A stretch of 64,000 nt of DNA, taken from the NCBI RefSeq assembly GCF_900112355.1, contig NZ_FOLM01000002.1, forward strand, positions 510,742 through 574,741, in the 5' to 3' direction. Origin of the DNA: Streptomyces aidingensis. GTDB lineage: Bacteria > Actinomycetota > Actinomycetes > Streptomycetales > Streptomycetaceae. The notes beneath the pieces were generated by a model. It did not search any database. It worked only from the letters and a program-made list of their open reading frames with translations, and had not been told where the DNA came from. The translations under genes and the position numbers were made by a program. Shown piece after piece: positions 27,303 through 35,782 of the stretch. Every line of letters starts with the position of its first letter. The first letter of the stretch is position 1.

Positions 27303-27483
27303 AGGGATTGAGCACAAGCATGACCAGTACGGTCGCCCCGATACTGGCGCACACCGCGTTGCGCCGGCTGACGCCGATGCGCAGCAACAGCAGGCCGATC
27401 ACGCCTGCCAGGCCGAACTGGGTCTCCACCGCCTTCTCCACCGCCAGGCCGAGGGCGGCGAGGACCAGTACCTGCGTGAGCAT
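27301..27483 (-). CDS. 60-residue membrane protein
   Basis: Two hydrophobic segments (LTQVLVLAALGLAVEKAV and the stretch ending ATVLVMLVLNP) around GVIGLLLLRIGVSRRNAV give a small hairpin-like membrane protein. The frame is complete and has GGAGGAGGC before the ATG. No family is recognised. It converges on the acetyltransferase gene. Confidence 0.6.
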   Translation of the reverse strand: MLTQVLVLAALGLAVEKAVETQFGLAGVIGLLLLRIGVSRRNAVCASIGATVLVMLVLNP

Positions 27484-27620
27484 GGTGCTGCCTCCTCCGC
27501 TCCGCTGTTATGGGCCGTTCCGTTCGTTCCGCTCCGCCCGGTGACCGCATCCGCCGTCCCAGCGACCGCCGCCCGCCCCGTCCGCCACCCCAGGGGAATC
27601 ACGGCTATCTCTGGAGGAGT

Positions 27621-27636
27621 TGACCAAAGTTGGTCA
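27621..27636 (+). promoter_or_regulatory. Palindromic operator candidate upstream of the GntR gene
   Basis: TGACCAAAGTTGGTCA is a perfect 16-bp palindrome with 7-bp arms, about 80 bp before the promoter hexamer. It lies in a conspicuously AT-richer stretch (27600-27725) with a further CCAAGTA direct repeat and GTTGC/GCAAC arms, typical of a regulator binding region. Confidence 0.5.
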
Positions 27637-27729
27637 CCAAGTATGCCAAGTAGATGCCCGGTTGCTGGCAACTTGGAACCATAATCCGGAGCTCTGCCCT
27701 CAACTGACCGAAAGTCATATGCTTTCCGG

Positions 27730-28569
27730 ATGACCGAGGAGAGCCGCATCGCCGACGTCCTCCGGCAGCGCATCCGTTCCGGGGAGCTGCCCCGCAACTC
27801 CCGGCTGCCCACCCAGCACGCCCTGGCCGAGGAGTTCGGCGTCAACCGCACCACCATCCGCCAGGCCCTGACCGTCCTGGAGCGGGAGGGTTATCTCACC
27901 GCCCGCGGGCGCGGCGCCCCGGCCGTGGTGACCAGCCCGGCCGCCGAGGCGCCCCGGCCGGCCGATGTGGAACTGGCCGAGCGGATCGCGCTGGCCTTCC
28001 GCTCCGAGCACGTCGCCATCGACGCCTTCTCGCTCACCACCGAGACCCTGAACGCCGCCCTGGCCCGGCCGCTGCTGGCCATCTCGGCCGGTGATCTGGC
28101 GCCGCGCTCCATCGCGGTACGGGTCATCGTCCCCCGCCCGGAAGGCACCCTGGCCTTCCCCCGGCTGGTCGCCGATCCCGGCGACCCGCGCCCGCTGGAG
28201 CGGCTGCGCCGCATCTCCGCCACCTTCTGCGGCTCCCTGCGCCACCAGTTGCTGTCCCTGGCCGAGCGCGGCCTGGTTCCCGAGGTGAGCGTGCAGATCC
28301 GGACCGTGGACGTGACCCCGCTGCTCAAGCTGTACCTACTCAACGGCACCGAGGCGCTGACCGGTTACTACCAGGTGGTGGCCCGGCCGGTCGGCTTCGG
28401 GGCGGAGGAGCTGGAGATGTACGACGTGCTGGGCCTCAGCTCGATGGTCTTCCGCTCCTCGGCCGACAAGGACCGCCGGGACGAGCAGGAGGCCGCCTTC
28501 GTGGCGGAGTCGCAGCGCTGGTTCGAGTCCCTCTGGTCAACAATTGCCCGGCCCGTCACACTGGGCTAG
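27730..28569 (+). CDS. GntR-family transcriptional regulator
   Basis: A 279-residue regulator. The N-terminal winged helix has LPTQHALAEEFGVNRTTIRQ and the wing LEREGYLTARGRGAPAVV. The C-terminal ligand region (about residues 80-279) is not one I can assign to FadR, HutC or MocR types with confidence. TATGCT (27718-27723) ends six bases before the ATG, so the transcript is probably leaderless. The HAD hydrolase gene starts directly after the stop codon, which makes a two-gene operon. Confidence 0.85.
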   Translation: MTEESRIADVLRQRIRSGELPRNSRLPTQHALAEEFGVNRTTIRQALTVLEREGYLTARGRGAPAVVTSPAAEAPRPADVELAERIALAFRSEHVAIDAFSLTTETLNAALARPLLAISAGDLAPRSIAVRVIVPRPEGTLAFPRLVADPGDPRPLERLRRISATFCGSLRHQLLSLAERGLVPEVSVQIRTVDVTPLLKLYLLNGTEALTGYYQVVARPVGFGAEELEMYDVLGLSSMVFRSSADKDRRDEQEAAFVAESQRWFESLWSTIARPVTLG

Positions 28570-29265
28570 GTGCGGCAACTGCTGAGTGGCGTCGACAGTG
28601 TGCTCCTCGACTTCGACGGCCCGGTGTGCTCGCTCTTCGCCGCCCGCCCGGCCGCCGATGTGGCGCAGCGGCTGCGCGAGCTCGCCTGTGAGCTGGGCGT
28701 GGCGCCCCGGCTGCTGGCCCAGGGGCCGGCCGCCTCCGAGGACCCGCACGCGGTGCTGCTCGCCCTGGCCGGGACGACCGGCGTCCGGGGCCTGGCCCGC
28801 CGGCTGGAGCATGCCCTGACCCAGCAGGAGGTCCGGGCCGCCACCACCGCCCGGCCCACCCCCGGGGCACGGGAGCTGATCCACGCGCTCCAGGAGCGGG
28901 GCATCCGGCCGGCCATTGTCACCAACAACTCGCCGCTGGCCGTGACCGCCTATCTGACCGGGCAGCGGCTGCTCGCGCCGTTCGCCGGCCGGGTGCACGG
29001 CCGGGTCGCCGATCTCAGCCTGCTCAAGCCGCACCCGGACCCGGTGCGGCGCGCCCTGCGCTCCACCGGCACGGCCGCGGAACGCTCCGTGCTGATCGGG
29101 GATTCGCCCTCCGACCTGGCGGCGGCCCGGGCCGCCGGGGTGCCCTTTCTGGGCTTCGCGCCGCACGCCGCCGCCGAGTCGGCGTTGTGCGCGGCGGGCG
29201 CCCGCCATATCACGAGCTCCCTGCGCCGCGTGCGCCAGGCGCTGGGCGGCTCCACGTTCGGGTGA
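28570..29265 (+). CDS. HAD-superfamily hydrolase
   Basis: A 231-residue phosphatase-type protein starting at a GTG immediately after the GntR stop codon. HAD motif I is LLDFDGPVCS, where the second Asp and Gly are kept; motif II is VTNNSPLA, and motifs III/IV are LKPHPDP and LIGDSPSDLAAARAAG. A helical cap lies between motifs I and II, as in phosphoglycolate-phosphatase-like enzymes. The substrate is unknown; because the regulator gene is upstream in the same transcript, its ligand may be related to the phosphorylated substrate. Confidence 0.87.
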   Translation: MRQLLSGVDSVLLDFDGPVCSLFAARPAADVAQRLRELACELGVAPRLLAQGPAASEDPHAVLLALAGTTGVRGLARRLEHALTQQEVRAATTARPTPGARELIHALQERGIRPAIVTNNSPLAVTAYLTGQRLLAPFAGRVHGRVADLSLLKPHPDPVRRALRSTGTAAERSVLIGDSPSDLAAARAAGVPFLGFAPHAAAESALCAAGARHITSSLRRVRQALGGSTFG

Positions 29266-29448
29266 CGTGCCCGCTCGGCCCATGCCCGGCCGCCCCGGGT
29301 GCGAAGTACCTTTCCCCTACCATCCGTTGCCCCCGGCCGCAGGCCGCCCCGGGCTCCGCCGCCCCGACCGGAACGGCTCACTCCGCTCCCGCCGTCACTG
29401 TCACCTCATGCACCACACAGACCCCGCAGCACCTCTCTCACACCATCA

Positions 29449-29511
29449 GACACACCTGACACACCTGTCTCACCTGACTCTTCTACCTCCTCTGACTCGT
29501 CTGACTCGTCT
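29449..29511 (+). repeat. Seven degenerate 9-bp tandem repeats
   Basis: Seven consecutive nonamers run from GACACACCT (twice) through GTCTCACCT, GACTCTTCT and ACCTCCTCT to GACTCGTCT (twice). All end in CT. The block is pyrimidine-rich and much less GC-rich than its surroundings, and lies 37 bp before the kinase-like gene. Confidence 0.75.
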
Positions 29512-29548
29512 GCCTGCCGCACCCGCCCCTCCACCGCCGGGACACCGC

Positions 29549-30664
29549 ATGAACCAGCCGACCGCCGGCCCCGCCGCCTCCTCCTCGTCGTCCTCCCGCT
29601 CTGCCGCCGCTGCCGACGCTGCCGCCGACGAGCTGCCGGGCACCACCGAGAGCCGTCTCGCCGGCTACCACCGGAGCTGGCGGGTGGTCCGCCCGCACGG
29701 CGAACTCGCCGCGCTGGGGCGGCTGAAGGCGGGCGGCCCGCGGATCGGGGTACCGCGGTTCGACCCGCGCTGCTTCCCCTCCGAGGAGGATCTGCTGGTG
29801 GAGCTGGCCAGGTACGGGGTCCCCCGGGTGCCGCCGGTGTACCGGCTGGGCAAAGGCGGCGGCCTCCAGGTGCACGGCTTCATCGAGGGCGAGCCGCTGT
29901 CCCGGCAGCGCCCGCCGCACGAACGTCTCACCGGCCGTCAGCTCGCCCAGCTCATGGCGCTGTTCTCGGCCATGGCACGCATCCGGCCGACCGACCTGGC
30001 CCTGCTGCACCACTGCCCGCCCCGGCACCGGCCGCGCACCAGCGGCGCCTTTCTGCGCACCCTGCTGCACTTCACCCGCCACCGGGTCTACACCCTGCAC
30101 GCCGCCCGCTTCGCCGGGCTGTTCACCGCCTTCGGCGTGGACCCGGAGGTGCTCGCCCCGGACGGGCCGCTGGGCCGGGCCGCCGGCCGGCTCACCGACC
30201 GCCCGTTCTGTCTGCTCCATGGCGACCTGCACCGGGACAATCTGATCGTGGCGGCCGGGGACGGCGCGCTGTGGACCATCGACTGGGAACTGGCCCTGCT
30301 GGGCGACCCGGTCTACGACCTCGCCACCCATCTGCATCTCACCCACTACCCGCGGAGCCAGCAGCCCGCCGTGATCGGCCGCTGGGCCCGCACCATGCCC
30401 GCCGCGCTGCCCGGCGCGGCCGACGGCCTCGCCGCCGACCTGCCGGTCTATCTGGCCTACAAGCGGGTGCAGTCGGTCTTCACCGACGTCATCCGGCATG
30501 CGCTGGCGGTGCGGGCGGCGGACCGCGACCTCCGTCCGGTGCGCATCGCCCGCGCCACCCAGGCCGTCGGCACCGTCCTCACCCGCGCCGCCCCCGCCCT
30601 CGGCCTGGCCCGCATTCCCTCCCCCGCCACCATCGAACGCGCCTACACCCGCCTGGCCGGCTGA
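29549..30664 (+). CDS. APH/choline-kinase-fold phosphotransferase
   Basis: A 371-residue protein of the aminoglycoside-phosphotransferase superfamily. The catalytic loop LLHGDLHRDNLIV (HxDxxxxN) and the metal-binding TIDWELALLGDPVYDLATHL (the IDWE/DxG equivalent) are intact near residues 224 and 248. The first 35 residues are a Ser/Ala-rich tail. Members phosphorylate small molecules such as choline, sugars or antibiotics; nothing here points to a substrate. The frame stays open upstream to an ATG at 29408 through the 9-bp repeats, but that stretch has non-coding codon use, so I keep 29549. Confidence 0.8.
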   Translation: MNQPTAGPAASSSSSSRSAAAADAAADELPGTTESRLAGYHRSWRVVRPHGELAALGRLKAGGPRIGVPRFDPRCFPSEEDLLVELARYGVPRVPPVYRLGKGGGLQVHGFIEGEPLSRQRPPHERLTGRQLAQLMALFSAMARIRPTDLALLHHCPPRHRPRTSGAFLRTLLHFTRHRVYTLHAARFAGLFTAFGVDPEVLAPDGPLGRAAGRLTDRPFCLLHGDLHRDNLIVAAGDGALWTIDWELALLGDPVYDLATHLHLTHYPRSQQPAVIGRWARTMPAALPGAADGLAADLPVYLAYKRVQSVFTDVIRHALAVRAADRDLRPVRIARATQAVGTVLTRAAPALGLARIPSPATIERAYTRLAG

Positions 30665-30740
30665 GCCCGCCCGCGGCCCGGACCACCTTCCGGTGTCCAC
30701 GATCTTGTCGCGGTCACGGGGAGCTGGGAGCCTGTGCGGT

Positions 30741-31058
30741 ATGGCGGAGGAGAAGCCTGTGCGCCGCGGAGAGCCCGTGCCGTTCCGGATGGCCGGGCCG
30801 GGCGGTGTCGTCGAGCTGCCGAGCACCATCGCGGGTATCCGGAGCCGGCTGCCGGAGGACGAACGAGTACAGTTCGACCTGGAAGTACGGGCGACCGGGG
30901 CCGGCGATCTGCCGGCCGTCCTGGCCCGCTGGGCGATGCACATCCCGACCGAACTCGACGATGCCGAGGAAGCGCTGGTGCTGCGGCTCAAGGACGGCGA
31001 CTTCTCCGGGCTGACCTTCTCGGACGACGGCGACGACTCCTGGCGGAGCACCGGCTGA
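30741..31058 (+). CDS. Putative antitoxin-like protein
   Basis: A 105-residue acidic protein (VRRGEPVPFRMAGPGGVVEL, then ELDDAEEALVLRLKDGDFSG) with no recognisable DNA-binding motif. It ends two bases before a small gene whose product resembles a RelE/ParE-fold toxin, and the size, charge and order (antitoxin first) suit a type II toxin-antitoxin pair. This is an inference from context; the protein itself is not of a known antitoxin family to my knowledge. Confidence 0.5.
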   Translation: MAEEKPVRRGEPVPFRMAGPGGVVELPSTIAGIRSRLPEDERVQFDLEVRATGAGDLPAVLARWAMHIPTELDDAEEALVLRLKDGDFSGLTFSDDGDDSWRSTG

Positions 31059-31060
31059 CC

Positions 31061-31306
31061 ATGTTCCGCATCGCCTACACCGATGAGGCTCTCGCCGAGC
31101 GCCGCACCATCCCCGCCGAACGGCGCAAGCCGTTCGAGGAGGGCATGCGCGAGATCGGCCGCTTTCCCTATGACAGCGGCTCATCGGCCGTGAAGGGCAA
31201 CCGGGACCGCCGTGAGGCCACGGTCAGCGGCCTGGCCGTCATCCGCTACGAGGTCAGCCCTTCGGTGCTGATCGTCACCGTGCTGCGCCTGGTGCCCCTG
31301 CCCTGA
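31061..31306 (+). CDS. RelE/ParE-like small toxin candidate
   Basis: An 81-residue basic protein. The middle and end (KGNRDRREATVSGLAVIRYE, then SVLIVTVLRLVPLP) match the beta-sheet core of RelE/ParE-fold proteins, where a basic segment is followed by the Y-x-V and VLRLV strands. Catalysis in this fold relies on scattered Arg/Lys residues that cannot be confirmed by eye. It is co-transcribed with the upstream acidic protein and followed by a small hairpin. Confidence 0.62.
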   Translation: MFRIAYTDEALAERRTIPAERRKPFEEGMREIGRFPYDSGSSAVKGNRDRREATVSGLAVIRYEVSPSVLIVTVLRLVPLP

Positions 31307-31311
31307 CCGCC

Positions 31312-31328
31312 CGGCCCGCGGCGGGCCG
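31312..31328. terminator. Short bidirectional hairpin
   Basis: CGGCCCG (31312-31318) and CGGGCCG (31322-31328) flank a 3-base loop between the toxin-like gene and the convergent MMPL gene. Confidence 0.5.
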
Positions 31329-31330
31329 CC

Positions 31331-33541
31331 TCACCGGTGTCCGAGGTGCAGGCGCGGCAGGGTGCGGGCCAGCGGGGCCGGGAGCCACCAGGCGCGGCGG
31401 CCGAGAAGCTGCATCACGGCGGGGACCACCAGGCAGCGGATGATCACCGCGTCGATGAAGATGGCCGTGGCCAGGCCGAAGCCGAACTGCTGGAGCATCC
31501 GGTCGCCGCTGAGCATGAAGGCGCCGAAGACCACCACCATGATCGCGCCCGCCGCCGTGATCACGCCGCCGGTGTGGGCCAGACCCTCGCGCACCGCGCG
31601 GGCCGGGTCCCGGCTCAGCTCCCACTCCTCGTGGATGCGGGAGACCAGGAAGACCTCGTAGTCCATGGAGAGCCCGAAGACGATGGCGAAGATCATCACC
31701 GGGACGAAGGCCTCGACCGGTCCGGGCTCCATGCCCAGCATGCCGTGCTGGAACACCAGGGTGATGGCGCCCAGCGAGGCGCCGATGGAGAGCAGGTTGA
31801 GCACGGCGGCCTTGAGCGGGATCAGCACCGAGCGGAAGACCACCGTCAGCAGGACGACGGAGACGCCGACCACGATGGCGACGAACAGCGGCATCCGGTC
31901 GGCGACCTGGCCGGAGAAGTCCTCGACGGCCGCCGTGGCACCGCCGATCAGGAACTCCGCGCCGGTCTCGGCGGCCAGGGCGGGAGCGGTCTCGCCGCGG
32001 AGCCTGCGGACCAGGTCGGCGGTGGCCTCGTCCTGGGGCGCGGTCTCCGGGTAGAGGATGACGGTGGCGACCTCGCCGGACTCGCCGGTGACCGGGCCGA
32101 AAGCCCGGGCGACACCCGGGGTGGCGGCCAGGGTCTCGACGGCGGTCGCGGCGGCGCGCAGCGGGTCCGCGGTGCCGTCGCCGGTGCCGTCGCCGGCCGA
32201 GACGGCCACCACCAGCGGGCCGTTGAAACCGGGGCCGAAGCCCTCGGCCAGCAGGTCGTACGCCGCACGGCTGGTGGAGCCCACCGGATCGTTGCCCGCG
32301 TCGGCGAAGCCCAGACGCATCCCGGTGGCGGGCAGGGCCAGGGCGGTCAGGGAGACGACGGCGGCGAGCAGGGCGGCCACCGGGCGGCGCTGCACGGCCG
32401 CGCCGACGCGGCGCCAGTTGCCGCCCTGCCCGACCTGCCCGTCGTCCTTGCCCCGGGCGGCCCGCCGGGCGGCCTTCGCCCGGAACTGGCGGGCGAAGCG
32501 GTCGCCGAACATGCCCAGCAGCGCGGGCAGCAGGGTGAGCGAGGTGGCCATGGTGACGGCCACGGTCAGGGCGACCGCCAGCGCCACGCCCTGCAGCGAG
32601 CCCAGCCCCAGCGCCACCAGGCCGAGCAGCGCGACGATCACCGTGCAGCCGGCGAAGAAGACGGTGCGTCCGGCGGCGTCCAGCGCGCGGCGGGTGGCGA
32701 GCTCCGGCCCGGTGCCGGCGAGCAGTTCACCGCGGAAGCGGGCGAAGATCAGCAGCGCGTAGTCGATGCCGACGCCGAGGCCCACCAGCATCATGGTGTA
32801 CGGGGTGTAGCTCGCGATGGTGAAGACGTGCGAGGCCAGGACGATGAGCCCGACCGTCGAACCGACCGCGAAGACGGCGCTGATCACCGGCAGCCCGGCG
32901 GCGATCACCGTGCCGAACATGAAGACCAGGATGACCAGCGCGGCCATGATGCCCGCGCCCTCGGCCGCCCCGCCCTCCGGCTGGGAGAGCCGGCGCGCCG
33001 CGTCGCCGCCCAGTTCCACGCGCAGTCCGTCCCCGGCGATGGTGCGGCCGGTGTCCAGGATCGCCTCGGCCTGCTCCAGGGTGAGGTCCTCGGCCTTGCC
33101 GTCCAGCACCACGGTGGCGAAGGCGATGGTGCCGTCCGCGGAGACGGCGCCGCCGTCCCCCTCGTACGGGCCGCGGGTCCCGGCGACCCCCGGCAGCCCG
33201 CCGACCTCGGCCAGCATGGACCCGACCCGGTCCCGGGTGGCCTCGCCGGTCACGCCGCCCGGGTCGTGCAGCACGAGCTGGAGGGTGTCGCCGGCGTCCT
33301 GCGGGCTGTGCTCCCGGAGGAGTTCGAAGGCACGCTGCGACTCGGTGCCGGGCAGCGAGTGGTCGTCGCGGTAGCTGTCGCCGACCGCCGAGGCGGCGCC
33401 CACGGTGCCGGCCAGCACCACCACCCACAGCAGCAGGGCGGCCCAGCGCCGGCGGTAGGAGAACGCCGCCAGGCGTGCGAAGACGCTGCCGCGGTCATGG
33501 CGCGGCGGGGTCCCGGGGGTCGGAAGAACGGGGGTTGTCAC
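31331..33541 (-). CDS. MMPL-family RND transporter
   Basis: A 736-residue membrane exporter with the duplicated RND layout: segment 1 near residue 30, a large extracellular loop, five segments, then a second half of the same pattern. Signature stretches are MLVGLGVGIDYALLIFARFR and FGLSMDYEVFLVSRIHEEWE, the GxxxDY sequences that carry the proton-relay Asp of MmpL proteins. In actinobacteria these export lipids, siderophores or drugs; the substrate is not evident. The start is a GTG with AGGAG upstream, because the longer frame reads through sequence with no ribosome-binding site. Confidence 0.88.
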   Translation of the reverse strand: MTTPVLPTPGTPPRHDRGSVFARLAAFSYRRRWAALLLWVVVLAGTVGAASAVGDSYRDDHSLPGTESQRAFELLREHSPQDAGDTLQLVLHDPGGVTGEATRDRVGSMLAEVGGLPGVAGTRGPYEGDGGAVSADGTIAFATVVLDGKAEDLTLEQAEAILDTGRTIAGDGLRVELGGDAARRLSQPEGGAAEGAGIMAALVILVFMFGTVIAAGLPVISAVFAVGSTVGLIVLASHVFTIASYTPYTMMLVGLGVGIDYALLIFARFRGELLAGTGPELATRRALDAAGRTVFFAGCTVIVALLGLVALGLGSLQGVALAVALTVAVTMATSLTLLPALLGMFGDRFARQFRAKAARRAARGKDDGQVGQGGNWRRVGAAVQRRPVAALLAAVVSLTALALPATGMRLGFADAGNDPVGSTSRAAYDLLAEGFGPGFNGPLVVAVSAGDGTGDGTADPLRAAATAVETLAATPGVARAFGPVTGESGEVATVILYPETAPQDEATADLVRRLRGETAPALAAETGAEFLIGGATAAVEDFSGQVADRMPLFVAIVVGVSVVLLTVVFRSVLIPLKAAVLNLLSIGASLGAITLVFQHGMLGMEPGPVEAFVPVMIFAIVFGLSMDYEVFLVSRIHEEWELSRDPARAVREGLAHTGGVITAAGAIMVVVFGAFMLSGDRMLQQFGFGLATAIFIDAVIIRCLVVPAVMQLLGRRAWWLPAPLARTLPRLHLGHR

Positions 33542-33761
33542 GGTTCTGCGCTCCTGTGCGAGAGGCGGGCCGGCGGCCCGGATGCGGCGACCGTGACGAG
33601 CCTGCGGGGACGGCCTGCGGCGGCGCGTCGCCCGGCAGTTGCGTCCGGGCGTACCACGCCGGTGGTACACCGGGGCGCGGCGGCCGTCCTCCGGGAGGAG
33701 ACCGGCGGCGGGCGCCCTCGGGGACATCCCGGAGCCGGGGCAGGAGGCAGAACGGGAGGAA

Positions 33762-33800
33762 CGCCGGGTGGGCCGCCCGGCTGGAGCGGCCCACCCGGCG
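33762..33800 (-). terminator. Terminator hairpin of the oxygenase-fold gene
   Basis: A perfect 15-bp inverted repeat (33762-33776 with 33786-33800) lies 17 bases beyond the stop codon of the minus-strand gene. Confidence 0.8.
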
Positions 33801-33817
33801 TCCGGCCGGGGAAGGGA

Positions 33818-34885
33818 TCAGCAGACTTCGAAGGCGGGCCGGCCCGCCGTGTACCGCAGATCGTCGAGCACGGCCAGGCGCTCCTCCGCGATGATCCGGC
33901 GGGTGGTGCCCCGGTCCGGATGGCGCCTGGCGAACAGGTGTGTGAAGTGGGAGCCGTAGTGCAGAAACGGCGGGGAAGCGGCGCCGCCGGTGGCAGTGGC
34001 GGCGGCGGTGCCCAGCGGTCTCAGGCAGGCCGCGAAGTTGGGCTCGTGGAAGTAGTCCAGGACGATCCGCCCGGCCGCCCGGGGCAGCATCCGGTACGGG
34101 GTGGCCGGCAGGGTGCCGTGGGTGAGGTACTGCATCAGGTCGCCGGGCAGCACGGTCAGAGTGCGGGGACCGGGACCGGGCTCCGGATCGACCTCGGTCC
34201 AGGGCGGCTCGTCCTCGTACATGCCGGTGGTGGACTCCTCCGCCAGCCAGTTGCGGTACCGCTTCTCACCCCTGACCGGCGGCCGGACGGCCAGCCCGCC
34301 CGGCCGCTGCTGGGCGGTGAGCATCAGCAGCCCGTGGCCGGTGCGGGCGCCGGTGCCGGCCGGGGGGTGGCGGACCAGCCGGGCGTGGTGCCAGCCGTCG
34401 AAGGTGCACGAGGTCAGCTCCTCCCCGTCGGCCGTGCCGAGGCCGAGCGCGGCCAGCTTCAGCAGCCGGTCGCCCAGCGAGCCCAGCACCGCCAGGCAGG
34501 CGTTCACGGCCCGGCGGTGTTCCGGATCGGCCGGCCAGGGCACCGGGCCGTGGCAGGGCCAGCGGGCCAGCACGCGGGCATCGTCCAGCGGCACGTCCTT
34601 GCAGACGGTGAAGGACTCGGGCAGGGCTTCGGCGGCGGTGGTGGCGGCGGCATAGCCACTGTAGGAGAGGTCGCTGACACAGCGGTTCTTGACGGACTCC
34701 GGCAGGGCGAAGAAGCGCCGGCCGGCCGCCAGGGCGTCCCGCACCGCGGTCTGCCGGCCGGCGGGGAGCACGATCTGGAAGACGCCGTCCACCCGCCAGG
34801 CGCGGATCATCGCGCGGCCCAGCCGGCTGTCGTACCCGGTGCCGGTCACCAGCTCCGGCACCCGGAACGTCTGAAGCAGCGTCAT
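33818..34885 (-). CDS. 2OG-Fe(II)-oxygenase-fold protein with no iron ligands
   Basis: A 355-residue member of the isopenicillin-N-synthase/ethylene-forming-enzyme-like family. It has the N-terminal DIOX_N domain (RAWRVDGVFQIVLP, RFFALPESVKNR) and the C-terminal jelly-roll. Functional relatives bind iron through HTDxG...STPHR. Here these positions read ARTGHGLLML and PATPYRML: the His, Asp and distal His are Arg, Gly and Tyr, each explicable by one transition. The 2OG-binding RxS is RIV. The frame is otherwise intact, so this is either a recently dead enzyme or a non-catalytic binding protein. ATG at 34885 chosen from the family start. Confidence 0.82.
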   Translation of the reverse strand: MTLLQTFRVPELVTGTGYDSRLGRAMIRAWRVDGVFQIVLPAGRQTAVRDALAAGRRFFALPESVKNRCVSDLSYSGYAAATTAAEALPESFTVCKDVPLDDARVLARWPCHGPVPWPADPEHRRAVNACLAVLGSLGDRLLKLAALGLGTADGEELTSCTFDGWHHARLVRHPPAGTGARTGHGLLMLTAQQRPGGLAVRPPVRGEKRYRNWLAEESTTGMYEDEPPWTEVDPEPGPGPRTLTVLPGDLMQYLTHGTLPATPYRMLPRAAGRIVLDYFHEPNFAACLRPLGTAAATATGGAASPPFLHYGSHFTHLFARRHPDRGTTRRIIAEERLAVLDDLRYTAGRPAFEVC

Positions 34886-35101
34886 ATGGCCGTCCCCACT
34901 CCCGCATTGCGTCCCCCTCACTGTGATGGAGGACGGCCCCGGGGAGTTCCAGAGCGGGGCGCGGGCCCTGCGGCGAACGGCCGTGCTGTGCGCCGAACGG
35001 ACCGGCGAGCGGGCGGCCGGAGGCGCCCCGCGACGGGCCGCCGAACAGCCGCCACCATGTCGAACGCGGGCATGTACCCGGACCACAAAGGCGCTCCGGG
35101 G

Positions 35102-35782
35102 TCAGGAGCCGTCGCCCAGCCAGCCGGGGGTGACCATCCCGGTCTCATAGGCGACGATCACCAGCTGGGCCCGGTCCCGGACGTCCAGCTTGGTCATGAT
35201 CCGGCTCACATGCGTCTTGGAGGTGGCCGGCGAGACGACCAGCCGCCGGGCGATCTCGTCATTGCTGAGCCCCTCCCCGACCAGCACCAGCACCTCCCGC
35301 TCGCGCTCGGTCAGCGCGTTCAGCCGGGTGCGGCGGGCCGGATCCGGCCGCCGCGCCCGCCCGGCGAACTCGGCGATCAGCCGCCGGGTGACGGCCGGTG
35401 CGATCAGGGCGTCGCCGCGCGCGCAGACCCGGATGCCGTGCAGCAGTTCCGCCGGGTCGGTGTCCTTCAGCAGAAAGCCGGAGGCCCCGGCGCGCAGCGC
35501 CCCGTAGACATAGTCGTCCAGGTCGAAGGTGGTCAGGATGACCACCCGCACGCCGTCCAGCCGGGGGTCGCCGGTGATGTCCCGGGTGGCCTCCAGGCCG
35601 TCCGTCCCGGGCATCCGGATGTCCATCAGCACCACGTCCGGCCGCAGTTCGCGGGCCAGCCGGACGGCCTGGCCGCCGTCCCCGGCCTCGCCGGCCACCT
35701 CGATGCCGTCCTCGTACTCCAGGATCGAGCGGAACCCGGCCCGGACCAGCTTCTGGTCGTCCGCGAGCAGTACCCGGATCAC
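35102..35782 (-). CDS. NarL/LuxR-type response regulator
   Basis: A 226-residue regulator. The receiver has LLADDQKLVRAG, phosphoacceptor Asp in VVLMDIRMPGTDGLEAT and Lys in FLLKDTDP; the C-terminal LuxR helix-turn-helix has LTEREREVLVLVGEGLSNDE and VSPATSKTHVSRIMTKL. It starts at a GTG overlapping the kinase stop codon by four bases, so the pair is translationally coupled. DesR/LiaR-like systems of this kind usually control a neighbouring transporter, but here no exporter is adjacent except the more distant MMPL gene. Confidence 0.9.
   Translation of the reverse strand: MIRVLLADDQKLVRAGFRSILEYEDGIEVAGEAGDGGQAVRLARELRPDVVLMDIRMPGTDGLEATRDITGDPRLDGVRVVILTTFDLDDYVYGALRAGASGFLLKDTDPAELLHGIRVCARGDALIAPAVTRRLIAEFAGRARRPDPARRTRLNALTEREREVLVLVGEGLSNDEIARRLVVSPATSKTHVSRIMTKLDVRDRAQLVIVAYETGMVTPGWLGDGS

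Noticed and set aside
29449..29511. Repeats as a CRISPR array
   Set aside because: Units of 9 bp with no spacers.
29408..29548. N-terminal extension of the APH-fold protein through the 9-bp repeats
   Set aside because: Low GC at third positions and no ribosome-binding site at 29408.
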